This document shows positions 10,077-19,566 of a DNA stretch of 64,000 nucleotides, one piece after another; position 1 is the first letter of the stretch, and every line of letters starts with the position of its first letter. A program made the position numbers and the translations under genes. This stretch comes from Pseudomonas uvaldensis (GTDB taxonomy: Bacteria; Pseudomonadota; Gammaproteobacteria; Pseudomonadales; Pseudomonadaceae). The stretch is taken from the NCBI RefSeq assembly GCF_021271205.1, contig NZ_JAIWKS010000003.1, forward strand, positions 1-64,000. Direction: 5' to 3'. The notes below the pieces were generated by a model that was given only the letters and a program-made list of their open reading frames with translations, was not told the DNA's origin and made no database searches.

Positions 10077-11323
10077 GCCTGCCTACACCACGGATTCGTC
10101 CTACTCTGGGCTCGGTCATCGGGCGCGGTCACTTGATCGTCGCGCTGGTGGCAATCGCCATGGCCAGCGTTTCACTGACACTGCTCGGTGTCCTGGCGCT
10201 GCGGGTGTATGCCGACCACAATCTGCACCTGATCGCACGCTCGATCAATTACACAGTGGAAGCGGCCGTGGTGTTCGGCGATTCGGCGGCTGCCACCGAA
10301 GCATTGGCCTTGATTGCCAACACCGAAGAAGTCGCCGAGGCCCAGGTATTCAATGAACATGGTCGCTTGTTGGCGCGTTGGCAGCGTCCGGAGACTGGCT
10401 TGTTGTCGGATCTGGAAATGCACATCGCCAAGGCCTTCCTGGAAAAGCCCATCAGCCTGCCGATCATTCACCAGGGCCGGGCCATTGGCAGCATTCTGTT
10501 GGCGGGTCACGGAGGCAGCCTGTTGCGCTTTTTGCTCAGCGGTCTGGCGGGGATCATTCTGTGTACGGCGGTGAGTGCCTGGATGGCGTTGTATCTGGCC
10601 CGACGCCAGTTGCGGGCGATTACCGGCCCGTTGCGCTACCTGGCGGAAGTGGCCCACGCGGCGCGCAGCGAACGGGCGCTGGACCGGCGCGTACCTCCGG
10701 CCGCCATCGCCGAACTGGATAATCTGGGCAATGACTTCAACGCGCTGCTCGCCGAGCTCGAATCCTGGCAAACCCATCTGCAAAGCGAGAACGAAAGCCT
10801 TGCCCACCAGGCCAGCCACGACAGCCTGACCGGATTGCCAAACCGAGCGTATTTCGAAGGCCGGCTGATTCGCGCCTTGCGCAACGCCAGCAAACTCGAT
10901 GAGCAAGTGGCGGTGCTGTATCTGGACAGCGATCGGTTCAAGGGTATCAACGACAATTTTGGTCACGCCGCGGGGGATGCGGTGCTGACGGCGGTGGCGA
11001 CCCGTGTCCGGGCGCAGTTGCGTGAGGATGATCTGGTGGCGCGTCTGGGCGGGGATGAGTTTGCCGTACTGCTCTCGCCGCTGCACAAGCTGGAAGATGC
11101 CGAAATGATCGCAGAGAAAATCATCGCCAGCATGGAAATGCCGATCCAGTTGCCCGGCAATGCTTCGGTGCTGACCTCTCTGAGCATTGGCATCGCGGTC
11201 TATCCCGATCATGGCGCCACTCCGGGCGCCTTGTTGCACGCTGCCGATGCCGCGATGTACCAGGCCAAGCGTCTCGCCCGGGGCGGGCGACATTCCTCGG
11301 GGGCGGAGCACCCCGTTGCATAA
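10073..11323 (+). CDS. yfiN: YfiN (TpbB-type) diguanylate cyclase
   Basis: YfiN makes cyclic-di-GMP from two GTP at the inner membrane, promoting attachment and small-colony growth. 416 residues: a first transmembrane helix near 21-45, a periplasmic sensory (CHASE8-type) domain to about 150, a second helix near 155-178, a HAMP linker, then a GGDEF domain. The active-site GGDEF is intact near residues 326-330. The inhibitory I-site RxxD (REDD) lies five residues upstream, so product inhibition is expected. The start overlaps the yfiR stop, and yfiB follows after 21 bases. That is the standard yfiRNB order. Confidence 0.93.
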   Translation: MSLPTPRIRPTLGSVIGRGHLIVALVAIAMASVSLTLLGVLALRVYADHNLHLIARSINYTVEAAVVFGDSAAATEALALIANTEEVAEAQVFNEHGRLLARWQRPETGLLSDLEMHIAKAFLEKPISLPIIHQGRAIGSILLAGHGGSLLRFLLSGLAGIILCTAVSAWMALYLARRQLRAITGPLRYLAEVAHAARSERALDRRVPPAAIAELDNLGNDFNALLAELESWQTHLQSENESLAHQASHDSLTGLPNRAYFEGRLIRALRNASKLDEQVAVLYLDSDRFKGINDNFGHAAGDAVLTAVATRVRAQLREDDLVARLGGDEFAVLLSPLHKLEDAEMIAEKIIASMEMPIQLPGNASVLTSLSIGIAVYPDHGATPGALLHAADAAMYQAKRLARGGRHSSGAEHPVA

Positions 11324-11344
11324 TCCACAATCAGGAGCCAATTC

Positions 11345-11848
11345 GTGCGTTCATTCTTCCAACCCAGCCTGCAACGAACCATCGCATTCCTTTTCATGAC
11401 CCTCCTGGCGCTGGCTGGTTGCCAGACCACCCCACCGAAAGGGCTGACCCCGGCGCAAATCGCTGTGTTGAAGGAGCAAGGATTCAAACTGACCGATGAA
11501 GGCTGGGCGTTTGGCTTGTCGGGCAAGGTGCTGTTCGGTAGCGATGTGGAAAGTCTCAACCCGGCCAGTACCGAAATTGTCGAGCGGATTGGCAAGGCGC
11601 TGTTGGGAGCTGGAATCGAGCGGGTACGCGTCGATGGCCACACCGACGCGTCAGGCTCCCAGGCGTATAACGAACAATTGTCGATGCGTCGTGCCAACAG
11701 TGTCGGCACGGTTTTGAAGAGTGTCGGCATGCGCGAAGAGAATATCCAACTGCGCGGCCTGGGCAGCACCATGCCGGTCGCTTCCAACGACACCGCCAGT
11801 GGGCGTACCGAGAACCGTCGGGTTGCCATTGTGGTCATCGCTGATTAG
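11345..11848 (+). CDS. yfiB: YfiB, OmpA-like outer-membrane lipoprotein
   Basis: YfiB sequesters YfiR at the outer membrane and peptidoglycan, thereby activating YfiN. 167 residues. It has a lipoprotein signal with lipobox LAGC near residues 23-26 and a C-terminal OmpA/Pal peptidoglycan-binding domain (VDGHTDASGSQAYN near 98, ENRRVAIVV near the end). The start is GTG, with AGGAG about 8 bases upstream. The stop overlaps the convergent LysR gene by four bases. Confidence 0.92.
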   Translation: MRSFFQPSLQRTIAFLFMTLLALAGCQTTPPKGLTPAQIAVLKEQGFKLTDEGWAFGLSGKVLFGSDVESLNPASTEIVERIGKALLGAGIERVRVDGHTDASGSQAYNEQLSMRRANSVGTVLKSVGMREENIQLRGLGSTMPVASNDTASGRTENRRVAIVVIAD

Positions 11849-12834
11849 TCGGCGAATACCATTTCCCGGCTGTCGCCCATCAGCAGCGGGCGGTTCTGTT
11901 CGGTCACCTCGCGGATGTAATCCCACAACAGGGTGATCCGTTTCAACTTGCGCAGATCCTCCCGGCAGTACATCCAGAACTGTCGGGTAACGCTGATTTC
12001 CTCCGGTAGCACGGGCAGCAGTTGAGCATCCTGAGCGGCGAGGAAGCACGGCAGGATGGCCAATGAGCGTCCTTGCAGCGCCGCTACGTACTGCGCGATC
12101 ACGCTGGTGCTGCGCAGGTGAGCATTGGCGCCAGGCAGGACGTTCGCCAGGTAGAGCAGCTCGGAACTGAACGCCAGATCGTCGACGTAACTGATGAACG
12201 AATGCTTGTTCAGGTCCGCCGGGCGGTGAATGGGTGGATGGTTGTCGAGGTATTGCCGGGTGGCATAGAGCTGCAGGCGGTAGTCGCACAACTTGCAGCA
12301 CACATACGGGCCATGTTCGGGACGCTCGAGTGCGATGACGATATCGGCCTCTCGCTTGGAGAGACTGATGAAGTGGGGCAGCGGAAGGATATCCACTGAA
12401 ATGGCCGGGTAGGCATCGACGAAGTGGCTCAGCTGCGGCGTGATAAAGAAACTGCCGAAGCCTTCGGTGCAGCCCATGCGCACGTGGCCGGACAACGCGA
12501 CGCCGGATCCGGACACCTGTTCGCAGGCCATGTGCAGGGTGCTTTCGATCGATTCGGCATAGCTCAGCAGGCGTTGGCCCTCAGCGGTCAGCACGAAGCC
12601 GTTGGTCCGGGATTTTTCGAACAGCAGCGTGCCCAGTGAAGTTTCCAGCGAGCTGATGCGGCGAGACACCGTGGTGTAGTCGACAGCGAGGCGCTTGGCC
12701 GCGGTGCTGGCCTTGCGGGTGCGGGCCACTTCCAGGAAAAACTTGAGGTCGTCCCAATTCAACGACCCCAATGAGGTAATGTTTTTTTGCATGATGGACC
12801 GGTTTTTATGTGCGTTCTTATTAGAAGTTTGCAC
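11845..12834 (-). CDS. LysR-family regulator divergent from mmsAB
   Basis: Transcriptional regulator of 329 residues with an N-terminal winged helix-turn-helix ([19 protein letters not shown], then the [16 protein letters not shown] recognition region) and a C-terminal substrate-binding domain. It is transcribed away from mmsA with about 98 bases between the two starts, the usual layout for a LysR protein controlling its divergent neighbour. Control of mmsAB is therefore inferred. GTG at 12834 has GGAG at good spacing. An internal ATG at 12792 (315 residues) lacks a clear ribosome-binding site but cannot be excluded. In P. aeruginosa the mms regulator is of the AraC family, so this locus uses a different regulator class. 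Confidence 0.85.
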   Translation of the reverse strand: MQTSNKNAHKNRSIMQKNITSLGSLNWDDLKFFLEVARTRKASTAAKRLAVDYTTVSRRISSLETSLGTLLFEKSRTNGFVLTAEGQRLLSYAESIESTLHMACEQVSGSGVALSGHVRMGCTEGFGSFFITPQLSHFVDAYPAISVDILPLPHFISLSKREADIVIALERPEHGPYVCCKLCDYRLQLYATRQYLDNHPPIHRPADLNKHSFISYVDDLAFSSELLYLANVLPGANAHLRSTSVIAQYVAALQGRSLAILPCFLAAQDAQLLPVLPEEISVTRQFWMYCREDLRKLKRITLLWDYIREVTEQNRPLLMGDSREMVFAD

Positions 12835-12932
12835 ATCTATACTCCAAAAACCGTCTCATCACCAAGGTCTCTGAACGCCTTGGTCTGTGCTCAAGCAGCG
12901 CTCCCCCTACAAGAACAATCCCGGAGGCCAGC

Positions 12933-14459
12933 ATGAACGTTTCACTCACGCCCAGCGACACCGCTCTACAGACCGTCAAGCTGTTGATCGACGGCGAGTG
13001 GGTTGAATCCCGCTCCAGCGAGTGGCACGACATCGTCAACCCCGCCACCCAACAGGTGCTGGCGAAAGTCCCCTTCGCCACCGCAACGGAAGTCGACGCG
13101 GCCATCGCCGCCGCCCAACGTGCCTTCCAGACCTGGAAGCTGACGCCCATCGGTGCGCGGATGCGCATCATGCTCAAGCTCCAGGCATTGATTCGCGAGC
13201 ATTCGAAACGCATTGCCGCGGTGCTCAGTGCCGAGCAGGGCAAGACCCTGGCGGATGCCGAGGGCGATATTTTCCGAGGCCTGGAAGTGGTCGAGCATGC
13301 CTGTTCCATCGGCACCCTGCAGATGGGCGAGTTCGCCGAGAACGTCGCCGGCGGCGTCGATACCTACACCTTGCGCCAGCCCATCGGCGTGTGTGCCGGC
13401 ATTACCCCCTTCAACTTCCCGGCGATGATCCCGCTGTGGATGTTCCCGATGGCCATTGCCTGCGGCAATACCTTCGTCCTCAAGCCGTCGGAACAGGATC
13501 CGCTGTCGACCATGTTGCTGGTGGAGCTGGCGATCGAAGCCGGTGTGCCGGCGGGTGTGCTCAACGTGGTACACGGTGGCAAAGACGTGGTGGATGCGCT
13601 ATGCACCCATAAAGACATCAAGGCGGTGTCCTTCGTCGGTTCGACGGCGGTCGGTACCCACGTGTATGACCTGGCGGGTCGCCATGGCAAGCGCGTGCAA
13701 TCGATGATGGGCGCCAAGAACCATGCCGTGGTGCTGCCGGACGCCAACCGCGAACAAACCCTCAATGCCCTAGTCGGTGCCGGTTTCGGCGCGGCGGGCC
13801 AGCGTTGCATGGCGACCTCCGTGGTGGTCATGGTGGGCGCGGCCAGACAATGGCTGCCGGAGCTCAAGGCCCTGGCGCAGAAGCTCAAGGTCAATGCGGG
13901 CTGCGAGCCGGGCACCGATGTCGGCCCGGTGATTTCCAAGCGGGCCAAGGCAAGGATTCTTGAGTTGATCGAAAGCGGCGTGCAGGCGGGGGCGAAGCTG
14001 GAGCTCGATGGCCGTGACGTCAGTGTGCCGGGCTACGAGCAAGGCAACTTTGTCGGCCCGACCCTGTTCTCCGGTGTGACCACCGACATGCGCATCTACA
14101 CCGAAGAGATCTTCGGTCCGGTGCTGGTGGTGTTGGAAGTCGACACCCTCGACGAGGCCATTGCCGTGGTCAACGCGAATCCGTTCGGCAACGGCACGGG
14201 TCTGTTCACCCAGAGCGGCGCGGCGGCGCGTAAATTCCAGAGCGAGATCGACGTCGGCCAGGTGGGCATCAATATTCCGATCCCGGTGCCGGTGCCATTC
14301 TTCAGCTTCACCGGCTCCCGAGGCTCGAAGCTTGGCGACCTGGGTCCGTACGGCAAACAGGTGGTGCAGTTCTACACTCAGACCAAGACCGTCACCGCGC
14401 GCTGGTTCGACGATGACAGCGTCAATGACGGTGTGAACACCACCATCAACCTGCGTTAA
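12933..14459 (+). CDS. mmsA: CoA-acylating methylmalonate-semialdehyde dehydrogenase
   Basis: Oxidises methylmalonate semialdehyde (or malonate semialdehyde) with NAD and CoA to propionyl-CoA (or acetyl-CoA) and CO2, the last steps of valine breakdown. 508 residues of the aldehyde dehydrogenase superfamily. The nucleotide-binding region reads [17 protein letters not shown] near residues 152-168 and the catalytic cysteine is in [10 protein letters not shown] near residue 292. GGAGG lies seven bases before the ATG. mmsB follows after ten bases, so the two are one operon. Confidence 0.93.
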   Translation: MNVSLTPSDTALQTVKLLIDGEWVESRSSEWHDIVNPATQQVLAKVPFATATEVDAAIAAAQRAFQTWKLTPIGARMRIMLKLQALIREHSKRIAAVLSAEQGKTLADAEGDIFRGLEVVEHACSIGTLQMGEFAENVAGGVDTYTLRQPIGVCAGITPFNFPAMIPLWMFPMAIACGNTFVLKPSEQDPLSTMLLVELAIEAGVPAGVLNVVHGGKDVVDALCTHKDIKAVSFVGSTAVGTHVYDLAGRHGKRVQSMMGAKNHAVVLPDANREQTLNALVGAGFGAAGQRCMATSVVVMVGAARQWLPELKALAQKLKVNAGCEPGTDVGPVISKRAKARILELIESGVQAGAKLELDGRDVSVPGYEQGNFVGPTLFSGVTTDMRIYTEEIFGPVLVVLEVDTLDEAIAVVNANPFGNGTGLFTQSGAAARKFQSEIDVGQVGINIPIPVPVPFFSFTGSRGSKLGDLGPYGKQVVQFYTQTKTVTARWFDDDSVNDGVNTTINLR

Positions 14460-14469
14460 GGAGCCGGAC

Positions 14470-15357
14470 ATGAACATCGCATTTATCGGCCTGGGCAACA
14501 TGGGCGCCCCGATGGCGCGCAACCTGCTCAAGGCTGGCCATTCGCTGAACCTGTTCGACCTGAACCAGACGGTGCTGGCTGAGCTGGCGACGCTGGGAGG
14601 CACGATCAGCCGTTCACCTCGCGATGCGGCCCAGGGCGCGGAGTTGGTGATTACCATGTTACCGGCCGCTGCCCATGTGCGCAGCGTGTGGCTGGGGGAA
14701 GAGGGCGTGTTGGCTGGAATTGCCGCCGGCATCCCGGCAGTGGATTGCAGCACTATCGATCCGCAGACTGCCCGTGACGTGGCCGCCGCAGCGGCCAGGC
14801 AAGGCGTGCCGATGGCTGATGCGCCCGTCTCGGGCGGTACCGGCGGTGCGGCGGCCGGTACGTTGACTTTCATGGTCGGCGCCACCGCCGAATTGTTCGC
14901 CACCCTGCAACCGGTATTGGCGCAAATGGGCCGTAACATTGTGCATTGCGGTGAGGTCGGTACCGGACAGATCGCCAAGATCTGCAACAACCTGTTGTTG
15001 GGAATCTCGATGGTGGGCGTCAGCGAGGCCATGGCCCTGGGTGACGCGCTGGGCATCGATACTCAGGTGCTGGCCGGCATCATCAACAGTTCCACGGGCC
15101 GTTGCTGGAGTTCGGATACCTACAATCCCTGGCCGGGGGTGATCGAAACGGCGCCGGCTTCGCGAGGCTACACCGGCGGTTTCGGCGCCGACCTCATGCT
15201 CAAGGACCTTGGCCTGGCCACCGAGGCCGCGCGCCAGGCTCACCAACCGGTTGTGCTCGGGGCGGTGGCGCAGCAGCTTTACCAGGCGATGAGCCAGAGA
15301 GGCGAGGGCGGCAAGGATTTTTCGGCCATCGTGAACAGTTATCGCAAGCCTCAATGA
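14470..15357 (+). CDS. mmsB: 3-Hydroxyisobutyrate dehydrogenase
   Basis: NAD-dependent oxidation of 3-hydroxyisobutyrate to methylmalonate semialdehyde, feeding the product to MmsA. 295 residues: N-terminal Rossmann motif GLGNMGAPMARNLL near residues 7-20, the conserved APVSGG loop near 119, and the catalytic lysine in GQIAKICNN near 170, all typical of beta-hydroxyacid dehydrogenases. A strong AAGGAG site lies just before the ATG. Same operon as mmsA. Confidence 0.92.
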   Translation: MNIAFIGLGNMGAPMARNLLKAGHSLNLFDLNQTVLAELATLGGTISRSPRDAAQGAELVITMLPAAAHVRSVWLGEEGVLAGIAAGIPAVDCSTIDPQTARDVAAAAARQGVPMADAPVSGGTGGAAAGTLTFMVGATAELFATLQPVLAQMGRNIVHCGEVGTGQIAKICNNLLLGISMVGVSEAMALGDALGIDTQVLAGIINSSTGRCWSSDTYNPWPGVIETAPASRGYTGGFGADLMLKDLGLATEAARQAHQPVVLGAVAQQLYQAMSQRGEGGKDFSAIVNSYRKPQ

Positions 15358-15478
15358 CTGTGAGGGGCGTCGTGGTGAGGTGACCGCTCCCTTGGAAAAC
15401 TGCCCTGGTCATGTTCTTATCTCTGACTGTGGCCGTGCCGCTATCAGAAGAACAACGTGATGACAGGGAAGCGTTGAT

Positions 15479-16687
15479 ATGAAGGGAGTGTTGGAAGAGC
15501 TCGCCGTGCCGGAAAAGAGCAGGGTGTATACCCGGCCCGTGGTGTTACTGTTGTCGGCGACGTTTGTGCTGACCGTTGCCCGGGCCCTCGCCTTGCCCTA
15601 TCTGGTGGTCTATTGCTCCCAGGCTTTTGGCTTGGGGGTGAAAGACATCGGTCTGGTGGTGGGCGGGGCGTTGATTGCCAGTTCCATTCTGGGCGTCTAC
15701 GGCGGTTTCCTGGTGGACAGGTTTTCCAATTACCGGATCCTGCTCGGCGCGGCGAGTCTGTTCGCCCTGGCCTTTGCCGTGGCCTATCAGGTTGCCAGCC
15801 TGATTCCGTTCATCATCGCCATCGTCGTGGTGAACTTGTCTTATGCGGTAGTCGATATCGCGGTGAAATCAGGGATAGGTTTCCTGGTGACACCGGACAA
15901 GCGGGCCGGCGTGTTCTCAATGAAATACACGCTGACCAACGTCGGTTACGCCATCGGCCCATTCCTGGGCGTGTTGGTCGCGAAGATCAGCCCCGGCCTT
16001 CCATTCGCGGTCGCCGGCCTGGTCGCGGTGGCTTTTGTGGTGCTGTACGGCGGGTTGGGCGAACGGCTTCCACGCACCGCGCTCCCAGAGCAGCCAAACA
16101 AGGATTTCATCCAAGTACTGGGGCATCTGGTGCGTCACTACAGGCTGGTCTGCTTTACGATCGGCGGCGTTCTCAGTGCGATCGTATTCGGACAGTTCAC
16201 CGCTTATCTGTCGCAATACCTGATCGTTACCAGTACCCCGGAAAACACCTACCGGATCATCAACTATCTGGTCACCACCAACGCTTGCATGGTCATTGGT
16301 CTGCAATACCTGATCGGTGCCAGGATCAATCAGAACAACCTCTTCCGCATGTTGTTGCTGGGCATGCTGTTTTTCATCGTCGGGCTGATTGGCTTCGCTC
16401 ATTCGCAGGCCTGGCTGGCCTGGGTAGTCGCCATGATCATTTTCACCGTGGGCGAAATCATCGTGATCCCGGCGGAGTACCTGTTCATCGACTACATCGC
16501 GCCGGAAGACATGCGGGGCGTGTACTACGGCGCGCAAAACCTGTCCAACCTGGGAGCGGCGCTGGGGCCGGTCTTGTGTGGTGTCGTACTGTCCTCGTAC
16601 GCGCCACAATCGGTGTTCTATGTTTTGTCGCTGTGCGTCGTCGTGGCCGGGGTCTTCTATTTCCTCGGATCGAGGCGCACGGGGTGA
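15479..16687 (+). CDS. MFS transporter, MdtH-like
   Basis: Integral inner-membrane protein of 402 residues with about 12 hydrophobic segments and the MFS loop signature between helices 2 and 3 (GGFLVDRFSNYRIL near residues 77-90). The overall layout resembles the YitZ/MdtH group of drug-efflux or unknown-substrate carriers. It lies 121 bases after mmsB in the same direction. It could belong to the mms regulon or have its own promoter, and the substrate cannot be inferred from sequence alone. AGGGAAG upstream supports the ATG at 15479. Confidence 0.8.
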   Translation: MKGVLEELAVPEKSRVYTRPVVLLLSATFVLTVARALALPYLVVYCSQAFGLGVKDIGLVVGGALIASSILGVYGGFLVDRFSNYRILLGAASLFALAFAVAYQVASLIPFIIAIVVVNLSYAVVDIAVKSGIGFLVTPDKRAGVFSMKYTLTNVGYAIGPFLGVLVAKISPGLPFAVAGLVAVAFVVLYGGLGERLPRTALPEQPNKDFIQVLGHLVRHYRLVCFTIGGVLSAIVFGQFTAYLSQYLIVTSTPENTYRIINYLVTTNACMVIGLQYLIGARINQNNLFRMLLLGMLFFIVGLIGFAHSQAWLAWVVAMIIFTVGEIIVIPAEYLFIDYIAPEDMRGVYYGAQNLSNLGAALGPVLCGVVLSSYAPQSVFYVLSLCVVVAGVFYFLGSRRTG

Positions 16688-16762
16688 TCGCTGGTTAACG
16701 TCTGGCAGTCCTGATGCGCTGTGCTCAACCTCTGTGAGCGCAGCGCATCGACCTCAAAGCCC

Positions 16763-17107
16763 TCAAGCAAACACGAAGTACTTGCGCACCGTTTCGACCA
16801 CTTCCCAGGTGCCTTTCATGCCTGGCTCCACGACAAAGATATCGCCGGTTTTCAGGTGGATGGGCGCATGTCCATCCGGGGTGATGATGCAGTAGCCTTC
16901 CTGGAAGTGGCAGTACTCCCACTTCACGTAGTCCACGCGCCATTTGCCCGGCGTGCAGATCCAGGTCCCCATGATCTTGCTGCCATCTTCGCTGGTGTAG
17001 GCGTTGAGGTTGACGGTGTGCGGGTCGCCTTCGAGCTTTTCCCATTTGCAAGCATCGAGTACGGGCAATGGATGGGTATCGCGCAGAACGGTGATAGGTG
17101 CGGTCAT
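16763..17107 (-). CDS. Cupin-domain protein (cupin_3 / DUF861 type)
   Basis: Small single-domain beta-barrel protein of 114 residues. The pattern WEYCHFQEGYCIITPD...HLKTGDIFVVEPGMKGTWEV matches the (S)-ureidoglycine aminohydrolase / EutQ-like cupin_3 family, which mostly has unknown substrates. The ATG at 17107 has CGGAG upstream. An upstream in-frame start would add 17 residues and is unlikely. Convergent with the MFS gene. No operon partner on the left. Confidence 0.8.
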   Translation of the reverse strand: MTAPITVLRDTHPLPVLDACKWEKLEGDPHTVNLNAYTSEDGSKIMGTWICTPGKWRVDYVKWEYCHFQEGYCIITPDGHAPIHLKTGDIFVVEPGMKGTWEVVETVRKYFVFA

Positions 17108-17206
17108 GTGGACTCCGGGCAGAGGGATAAGCTGAAGAGGCACCCTATAGGCCCGCACGCCCGCTCAGTTGTCCAGGTTCGACATCGGGTTGCCCAGAAG
17201 CGCTAA

Positions 17207-18091
17207 TCAACCCTCGGTCAGGTGCAGGGCGAGGGCCTTGGCATAGGCAGGCAACGCCTCGAAATCACGAGCCGCCAGCAGCAAGGCCCGCTGTGCCCAG
17301 GCTTCGTGCAACGGCACGCAGCGGTACGCCGGCTCTGGCGGGCGTCGTTCGATGGCGGCCCGTGGCACGATGGCGATACCGGCGCCGTGGGTCACCATGC
17401 GGATCACCCCATCGAAACTGTCGGCGCGGATGCGGATCTGCATGCGCAGCCCAGCGTGCAGGGCTTGTTCTTCGAGATATACCGCCAAGGCGCATGAAGC
17501 ATTCAGGCCGACGTAATCGTGGCCGAGGGTTTCGCTGAAACTGACCGTGCGACCGTCACCCAGGGGATGTCCGGACGGCAGGATCAGTACCAGGGGATCG
17601 TGTCGAAAGGGGCGGGTATGAAGGTCATCGGTTTCGACTGCGTCGGATACGATACCCAGGTCCGCCGCACCCTGGCGCAAGGCATGGGTGATCCTTGAGC
17701 TGGGCAGCTCCTGCAAGTCGATGTCGAGATGGGGATGGGCCTTGAGGAACGTCGCCAGCAGCTCGGGCAGGTATTCGCTCATGGCGCTGGTGTTGCACAG
17801 CAGGCGTACCTGACCCTTCACACCTCGGGCGTACTCGGCAAGGTCTTGTTGCAGGTGTTCGGCGTGTTGCAACAGGCCCCGCGCATGTTGCGCCAAGGCC
17901 TTGCCGGCCGGTGTGGGCGTGACGCCGCGCCGACCCCGTTCAAGCAACTCGATGCCCAGGGATGCCTCCATGGCCCGGACCCGCGCACTGGCCGCCGCCA
18001 GGGACAGGTGGCTGCGGGACGCGCCGGCGGTGATGTTGCCGGTGTCGAGGATGTTCAGGTAGAGGCGCAGGTCGGTGAGGTCGAAGTGCAT
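17207..18091 (-). CDS. LysR-family transcriptional regulator
   Basis: Regulator of about 294 residues starting MHFDLTDLRLYLNILDTGNIT. It has a winged helix-turn-helix in the first 60 residues and a PBP2-type effector domain behind (LPELLATFLKAHPHLDIDLQELPS). I start it at 18091. The open frame runs on to 18319, but that extension crosses a REP palindrome pair and has no family resemblance. The divergent neighbour is a TauE/SafE permease, which is its most likely target (inference). Confidence 0.85.
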   Translation of the reverse strand: MHFDLTDLRLYLNILDTGNITAGASRSHLSLAAASARVRAMEASLGIELLERGRRGVTPTPAGKALAQHARGLLQHAEHLQQDLAEYARGVKGQVRLLCNTSAMSEYLPELLATFLKAHPHLDIDLQELPSSRITHALRQGAADLGIVSDAVETDDLHTRPFRHDPLVLILPSGHPLGDGRTVSFSETLGHDYVGLNASCALAVYLEEQALHAGLRMQIRIRADSFDGVIRMVTHGAGIAIVPRAAIERRPPEPAYRCVPLHEAWAQRALLLAARDFEALPAYAKALALHLTEG

Positions 18092-18130
18092 GGGGGGCGG
18101 TTCCTGTGCCGGTTTTGTGGTGACGCGTGC

Positions 18131-18203
18131 ATCGTTATCGCGAGCAGGCTCGCTCCCACAGAGGGCCGCGTTTACCTGTAGGAGCGGGCTTGCTCGCGAA
18201 GAC
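18131..18203. repeat. REP palindrome pair (REPIN-like)
   Basis: Two copies of the Pseudomonas REP core stand in opposite orientation about 15 bases apart: ATCGCGAGCAGGCTCGCTCC followed by GGAGCGGGCTTGCTCGCGAA. Such pairs are non-autonomous elements moved by RAYT transposases. It sits in the intergenic space between the LysR gene and the TauE/SafE permease. A similar pair recurs at 43.46-43.55 kb. Confidence 0.85.
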
Positions 18204-18302
18204 GCCAGACGCATCGACAAAATTTCAGCCTCTTGCCAGGAAAGAGGCAGCCTCAGCATATAGCAGATTTCCAATCCGCCTGCCCCAGTCCACCATGGCC
18301 CC

Positions 18303-19067
18303 ATGAACACGTTCATCACTTTCTACCAGAACCTCGGCCTGGCGCTGTCCCTGCTGGTCTTCGCCACTTTCCTGGTGGCCGGCACCATCAAGGGCGTGAT
18401 CGGCCTCGGCCTGCCGACCATTTCCATGGGGTTGCTCGGGCTGGCTATGGCGCCGGTTCAGGCTGCTGCGTTGCTCATCATTCCGGCCACGCTGACCAAT
18501 GTCTGGCAACTGGCTTTCGGCGGTCATCTCAGGGCCTTGATCCGGCGTCTGTGGCCGTTGCTGCTGGCGATTTTCATCGGCACTGGCCTTGGCACCTTAT
18601 GGATCGGCATGGCAGGCGGCCCCTGGGCGGTGCGGGCTCTGGGCGGGGCGTTGTTGCTGTATGCACTGAGTGGGCTGGCGCTGCCGACGCTGCGGGTGGG
18701 TGCTGACGTCGAGCCATGGCTTGGCCCGCTCTGTGGTTTGCTCACCGGGATCATTACTTCTGCCACGGGGGTGTTTGTGATCCCGGCGGTGCCTTACCTG
18801 CAAGCGCTGGGCTTGAGCAAGGACGCGTTGGTGCAGGCCCTGGGCCTGTCGTTCACGGTTTCGACACTGGCCCTGGCGGCCGGCCTGCTGTGGCGCGGCG
18901 CCTTGGGTGGGGGGGAGTTGAGCGCGTCGTTGCTGGCGCTGGCGCCGGCGTTGTTGGGGATGTGGCTGGGACAATGGTTGCGCCAGCGGATCAGCGCCGT
19001 GTTGTTCCGGCGGGTATTTTTTATCGGCCTGGGCGCGCTCGGTGCCCATCTGTTGATCAGCGGCTAG
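18303..19067 (+). CDS. TauE/SafE-family membrane permease (sulfite exporter TauE-like)
   Basis: 254 residues with about eight hydrophobic helices. The duplicated motif typical of the family is visible in each half (AGTIKGVIGLGLPTISMG near residues 27-44 and GLLTGIITSATGVFVIP near 145-161). Members move sulfoacetate, sulfite or other organic anions. The exact substrate is unknown. The ribosome-binding site is weak. The 3' end overlaps the convergent monooxygenase gene by 11 bases. A divergent LysR gene is the likely regulator. Confidence 0.85.
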   Translation: MNTFITFYQNLGLALSLLVFATFLVAGTIKGVIGLGLPTISMGLLGLAMAPVQAAALLIIPATLTNVWQLAFGGHLRALIRRLWPLLLAIFIGTGLGTLWIGMAGGPWAVRALGGALLLYALSGLALPTLRVGADVEPWLGPLCGLLTGIITSATGVFVIPAVPYLQALGLSKDALVQALGLSFTVSTLALAAGLLWRGALGGGELSASLLALAPALLGMWLGQWLRQRISAVLFRRVFFIGLGALGAHLLISG

Positions 19068-19371
19068 CCGAGGACGGGCTGAGCATCTCGACGCGGCGGA
19101 TCTCGAAGTCGCGCTCCAGGTAATCCATGCGTTGCTCGAAAAACTGCTTCATGTGCGGCAGGTTCGAATGCACGTCGAGGTGGGCCTGGGATTGCCAGAT
19201 CTCATAGAAGATAAACAGCGTCGGGTCTTCCTGGTCCCGTAGCATGTGGTATTCGATGCAACCGGGCTCGGCGCGACTCGGTTCGACGTAGGCGCGAAAC
19301 AGAGCTTCGAAGGCTTCGGCTTTTTCCGGGCGGGTCTTGGCGTGCAGGATGAAACCGTACGGTTGGCTCAT
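19057..19371 (-). CDS. Antibiotic biosynthesis monooxygenase (ABM) domain protein
   Basis: A 104-residue ferredoxin-like fold protein of the ABM / YgiN quinol monooxygenase family. Its core reads GFILHAKTRPEKAEAFEALF...EPGCIEYHMLRDQEDPTLFIFYEIW. Members act on quinols or detoxify reactive carbonyls, often as dimers. AGGAG lies just before the ATG. The divergent mdaB-like quinone reductase starts about 195 bases away. A shared role in quinone handling is plausible but inferred. Confidence 0.85.
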   Translation of the reverse strand: MSQPYGFILHAKTRPEKAEAFEALFRAYVEPSRAEPGCIEYHMLRDQEDPTLFIFYEIWQSQAHLDVHSNLPHMKQFFEQRMDYLERDFEIRRVEMLSPSSASR

Positions 19372-19566
19372 CGGGGGACTCCTGAATGAAAGGTGAATCG
19401 GATTCTACGGCAACAATCAGGCGTTGATTCGTGCGTATGGATCAAATCAGTTTTGCCGTTGCGGTGCTTATTCCGCGCGAAACTCATCGGTACTCTGCCG
19501 CCATCATTTTCAACCTTTCCATGCGGCGCTTCCTGAACTGCGCCATGGAATCCGATGAGGCTCCCC

